Origin: Hyphomicrobiales bacterium
GTDB taxonomy: Bacteria > Pseudomonadota > Alphaproteobacteria > Rhizobiales > Rhizobiaceae
Reading direction: 5' to 3'
DNA length: 38,712 nt
NCBI GenBank assembly: GCA_900472295.1
Contig: UCIA01000029.1
Span: 307,978-346,689, forward strand
In this document: positions 37,146 through 38,712 of the stretch, piece after piece
Numbering within the stretch: position 1 is the stretch's first letter
Layout of the letters: every line of letters starts with the position of its first letter
Notes under the pieces: generated by a model
The model's database searches: none
What the model saw: only the letters and a program-made list of their open reading frames with translations
What the model was told of the DNA's origin: nothing
Made by a program: the position numbers and the translations under genes

Positions 37146-37319
37146 CGCTGCCCCTCATCTGCCTGCCGGCATCTTCTCCCCGTAAACGGGGAGAAGGGGC
37201 TGACCGCACCCTTGGCGCTCTTTCTTGCAACGTTGGTGATTGGCGAAATCTTCGTGAAGGCGCCCTTCTCCCCGTCACTATACGGGGAGAAGATGCCGGC
37301 AGGCAGATGAGGGGCGGCG
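37146..37319. repeat. Mosaic inverted repeat, copy B, with perfect 33-bp arms
   Basis: Arms at 37151-37183 and 37282-37314 are exact reverse complements; outer flanks CGCTG / GGCGGCG are near matches. The middle is unrelated sequence with no gene. It fills the 270-bp gap between mmcB and nhaA. It is the same family as 30931-31097 and 38636-38712. Confidence 0.92.
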
Positions 37320-37362
37320 CAAACTTCAACGGAAAGCGTAGCGTCAAATGACGCCGACAGCC

Positions 37363-38550
37363 CTACTCCATCTCCTCTTCCACCCCCGCAGGCGGCGCCA
37401 TCAGCAGCACGGCCGCCCCCAGCAGCGCGGCGATGAACGAGCCCGCCAGGATGCCGACCTTCACCGCATCCTGCAGCGCGACGTCGCTCGCAAACGCGAG
37501 CAGGCCGATGAACAGGCTCATGGTGAAGCCGATGCCGCAGAGCAGCGAAATGCCGACCATGTGCAGCCAGCCGGCGTTGACCGGCAGGTCGGCGAAGCCG
37601 AGCCGGATCGCCAGCGCCGACGAGCCGAAGACGCCGAACAATTTGCCCAGGACGAGGCCGGCGGCGACGCCCAGCGTCAGCGGCTCGACCAGGGCAGCGG
37701 CGCTGAGGCCGGCCAGCGATACCCCGGCATTGGCGAAGCCGAAGATCGGGATGACGAAGAACGGCACGATCTTGTGCAGACCGTGTTCGAGCCGGTGCAG
37801 CGGCGAATGGTCGAGGTCATGGCCGCTGCCCGGAGACACTTTGAGCGGAATGGTGAGCGCCAGCGCCACGCCGGCCAGCGTCGCATGCACCCCGGATTTC
37901 AGCACCAGCATCCACAGGATGGCGCCGAGCACGAGATAGGGCGTCAGATTCGTCACCCGCATGCGGTTGAGCACGATGAGCACGGCGATGACGGCGAATG
38001 CCGCGCCGAGATAGGCCAGCGACAGGCCGCTTGTGTAGAAGATGGCGATGATGATGACGGCGCCGAGATCGTCGATGATGGCGAGTGCGGTGAGGAAGAT
38101 TTTCAACGACGCCGGCACGCGGCTGCCGAGCAGCGACAGCACGCCAAGCGCAAAGGCGATGTCGGTGGCGGTCGGGATCGCCCAACCGGAGAGCGCGGCC
38201 GCATTGTTTCGGTTGATGGCGACATAGACCAGCGCCGGCACCAGCATGCCGCCGGCCGCCGCTACCCCCGGCAACACCCGGCGCGGCCAGGTCGAGAGCT
38301 GGCCGTCCAGCATCTCGCGCTTGATCTCCAGCCCGACCAGCAGGAAGAACACCGCCATCAGCCCGTCATTGATCCAGTGCGAGATGCTGAGCGGCCCGAG
38401 ATAGGTATGGAGGGCAGCAAAATAGGTTTCGGCCAGCGGTGAATTGGCGACGATCAGGGCAAGGGCCGCCGCCACCATCAGGATGATGCCGCCCGCCGCC
38501 TCGCCATCGAGGAACTCGCGAAGGATGGATTTCGGCCGCTCGTCGCGCAT
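37363..38550 (-). CDS. nhaA: Na+/H+ antiporter NhaA
   Basis: This 395-residue, roughly 12-helix inner-membrane antiporter exports Na+ in exchange for H+. It shows the NhaA hallmarks: WAIPTATDIAFALG (D130 equals E. coli D133), the ion-binding pair D160-D161 in ALAIIDDLGAV, and the GKLFGVFG region with the essential lysine. GGAG lies before the ATG. It is bracketed by related repeat elements on both sides. Confidence 0.97.
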   Translation of the reverse strand: MRDERPKSILREFLDGEAAGGIILMVAAALALIVANSPLAETYFAALHTYLGPLSISHWINDGLMAVFFLLVGLEIKREMLDGQLSTWPRRVLPGVAAAGGMLVPALVYVAINRNNAAALSGWAIPTATDIAFALGVLSLLGSRVPASLKIFLTALAIIDDLGAVIIIAIFYTSGLSLAYLGAAFAVIAVLIVLNRMRVTNLTPYLVLGAILWMLVLKSGVHATLAGVALALTIPLKVSPGSGHDLDHSPLHRLEHGLHKIVPFFVIPIFGFANAGVSLAGLSAAALVEPLTLGVAAGLVLGKLFGVFGSSALAIRLGFADLPVNAGWLHMVGISLLCGIGFTMSLFIGLLAFASDVALQDAVKVGILAGSFIAALLGAAVLLMAPPAGVEEEME

Positions 38551-38635
38551 GGAGACTCCGTTGCCGGTTCGGCGTTGTTGGCGATGATGCGCAAAGCGCG
38601 ATGGCAGGGCAAGCGCCAGACTTGCCGAACGTCGG

Positions 38636-38712
38636 CGCTGCCCCTCACCTGCCTGCCGGCATCCTCTCCCCGGATAGTGACGGGGGGAGGGGTCGCTCTC
38701 ATAGATGATTTC
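38636..38712. repeat. Mosaic repeat family, copy C (truncated by the window end)
   Basis: CGCTGCCCCTCACCTGCCTG and the following CCGGCATCCTCTCCCC match the left arm of copy B. The arm then joins directly to a GATAGTGACGGGG stretch that corresponds to the inner end of the opposite arm, so this copy is rearranged or deleted. It continues beyond the window. The 38551-38635 stretch holds nothing else. Confidence 0.75.

Overview
The window looks like chromosomal DNA of a high-GC alphaproteobacterium of the order Hyphomicrobiales, most likely Mesorhizobium or a close relative. This is inferred from gene content, with no database search. The pointers are a rhizobial Porin_2-type porin, a malic enzyme fused to a phosphotransacetylase-like domain, an MmcB-type repair protein, an HmrR/CueR-type regulator, a DUF6356 small protein, and the housekeeping run glnD - murJ - trpS - usp - nfu. 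Several families of intergenic palindromes of the kind scattered through rhizobial genomes are also present. I see no rRNA, tRNA, CRISPR array, prophage or transposase gene.

Layout. 1-12.5 kb holds prfC (minus, TTG start), a DAO-type FAD oxidoreductase, an amidase, a DUF6356 + glutamine amidotransferase pair, an Lrp/AsnC regulator, dut, a HAD phosphatase, an ICL/PEP-mutase enzyme next to a probable trans-3-hydroxy-L-proline dehydratase, an EI24/CysZ-like membrane protein, a DMT exporter and a PfkB (adenosine-type) kinase. 12.5-20.4 kb holds an unusual protein with a DUF2384-like C-terminus, a porin behind an AT-rich promoter with phased short repeats, maeB and mutS. 20.4-26.1 kb looks like an accessory/stress block: a TetR-regulated NTF2-like gene pair, a PH-like membrane protein of lower GC, and a probable copper operon (copA - DUF305 - aldo/keto reductase) behind a textbook CueR-type operator. 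26.2-33.8 kb is the conserved glnD-murJ-trpS-usp-nfu run. 33.9-38.7 kb holds an L,D-transpeptidase lipoprotein, hmrR/cueR with an OsmC-zinc-finger fusion gene, a low-GC two-TM protein, mmcB and nhaA.

How parts work together. The Cu(I)-sensing regulator (34.8 kb) lacks an obvious operator of its own here, but its expected target site sits exactly in the copA promoter (26.06 kb), so the two are probably a regulon split over 8.7 kb. The ICL/PEPM and hydroxyproline-dehydratase genes are 10 bp apart behind a promoter with GTTTG/CAAAC dyads and probably form an inducible catabolic unit. The TetR gene lies downstream of the gene whose promoter carries a perfect 8+4+8 bp palindrome, suggesting autoregulation.

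Noncoding structure is the most distinctive aspect. There are at least four copies of a roughly 45-49 bp palindrome with a conserved AAAACCG...CACTTTT core but co-varying outer arms, two related hairpins, and two families of 160-190 bp mosaic inverted repeats, several of which abut or overlap stop codons. I did not find a complete, clearly undescribed multi-gene system. The best candidates for something new are the OsmC-zinc-finger fusion beside hmrR, the DUF2384-like protein with its ATGA-coupled mini-ORF, and the co-varying hairpin family.
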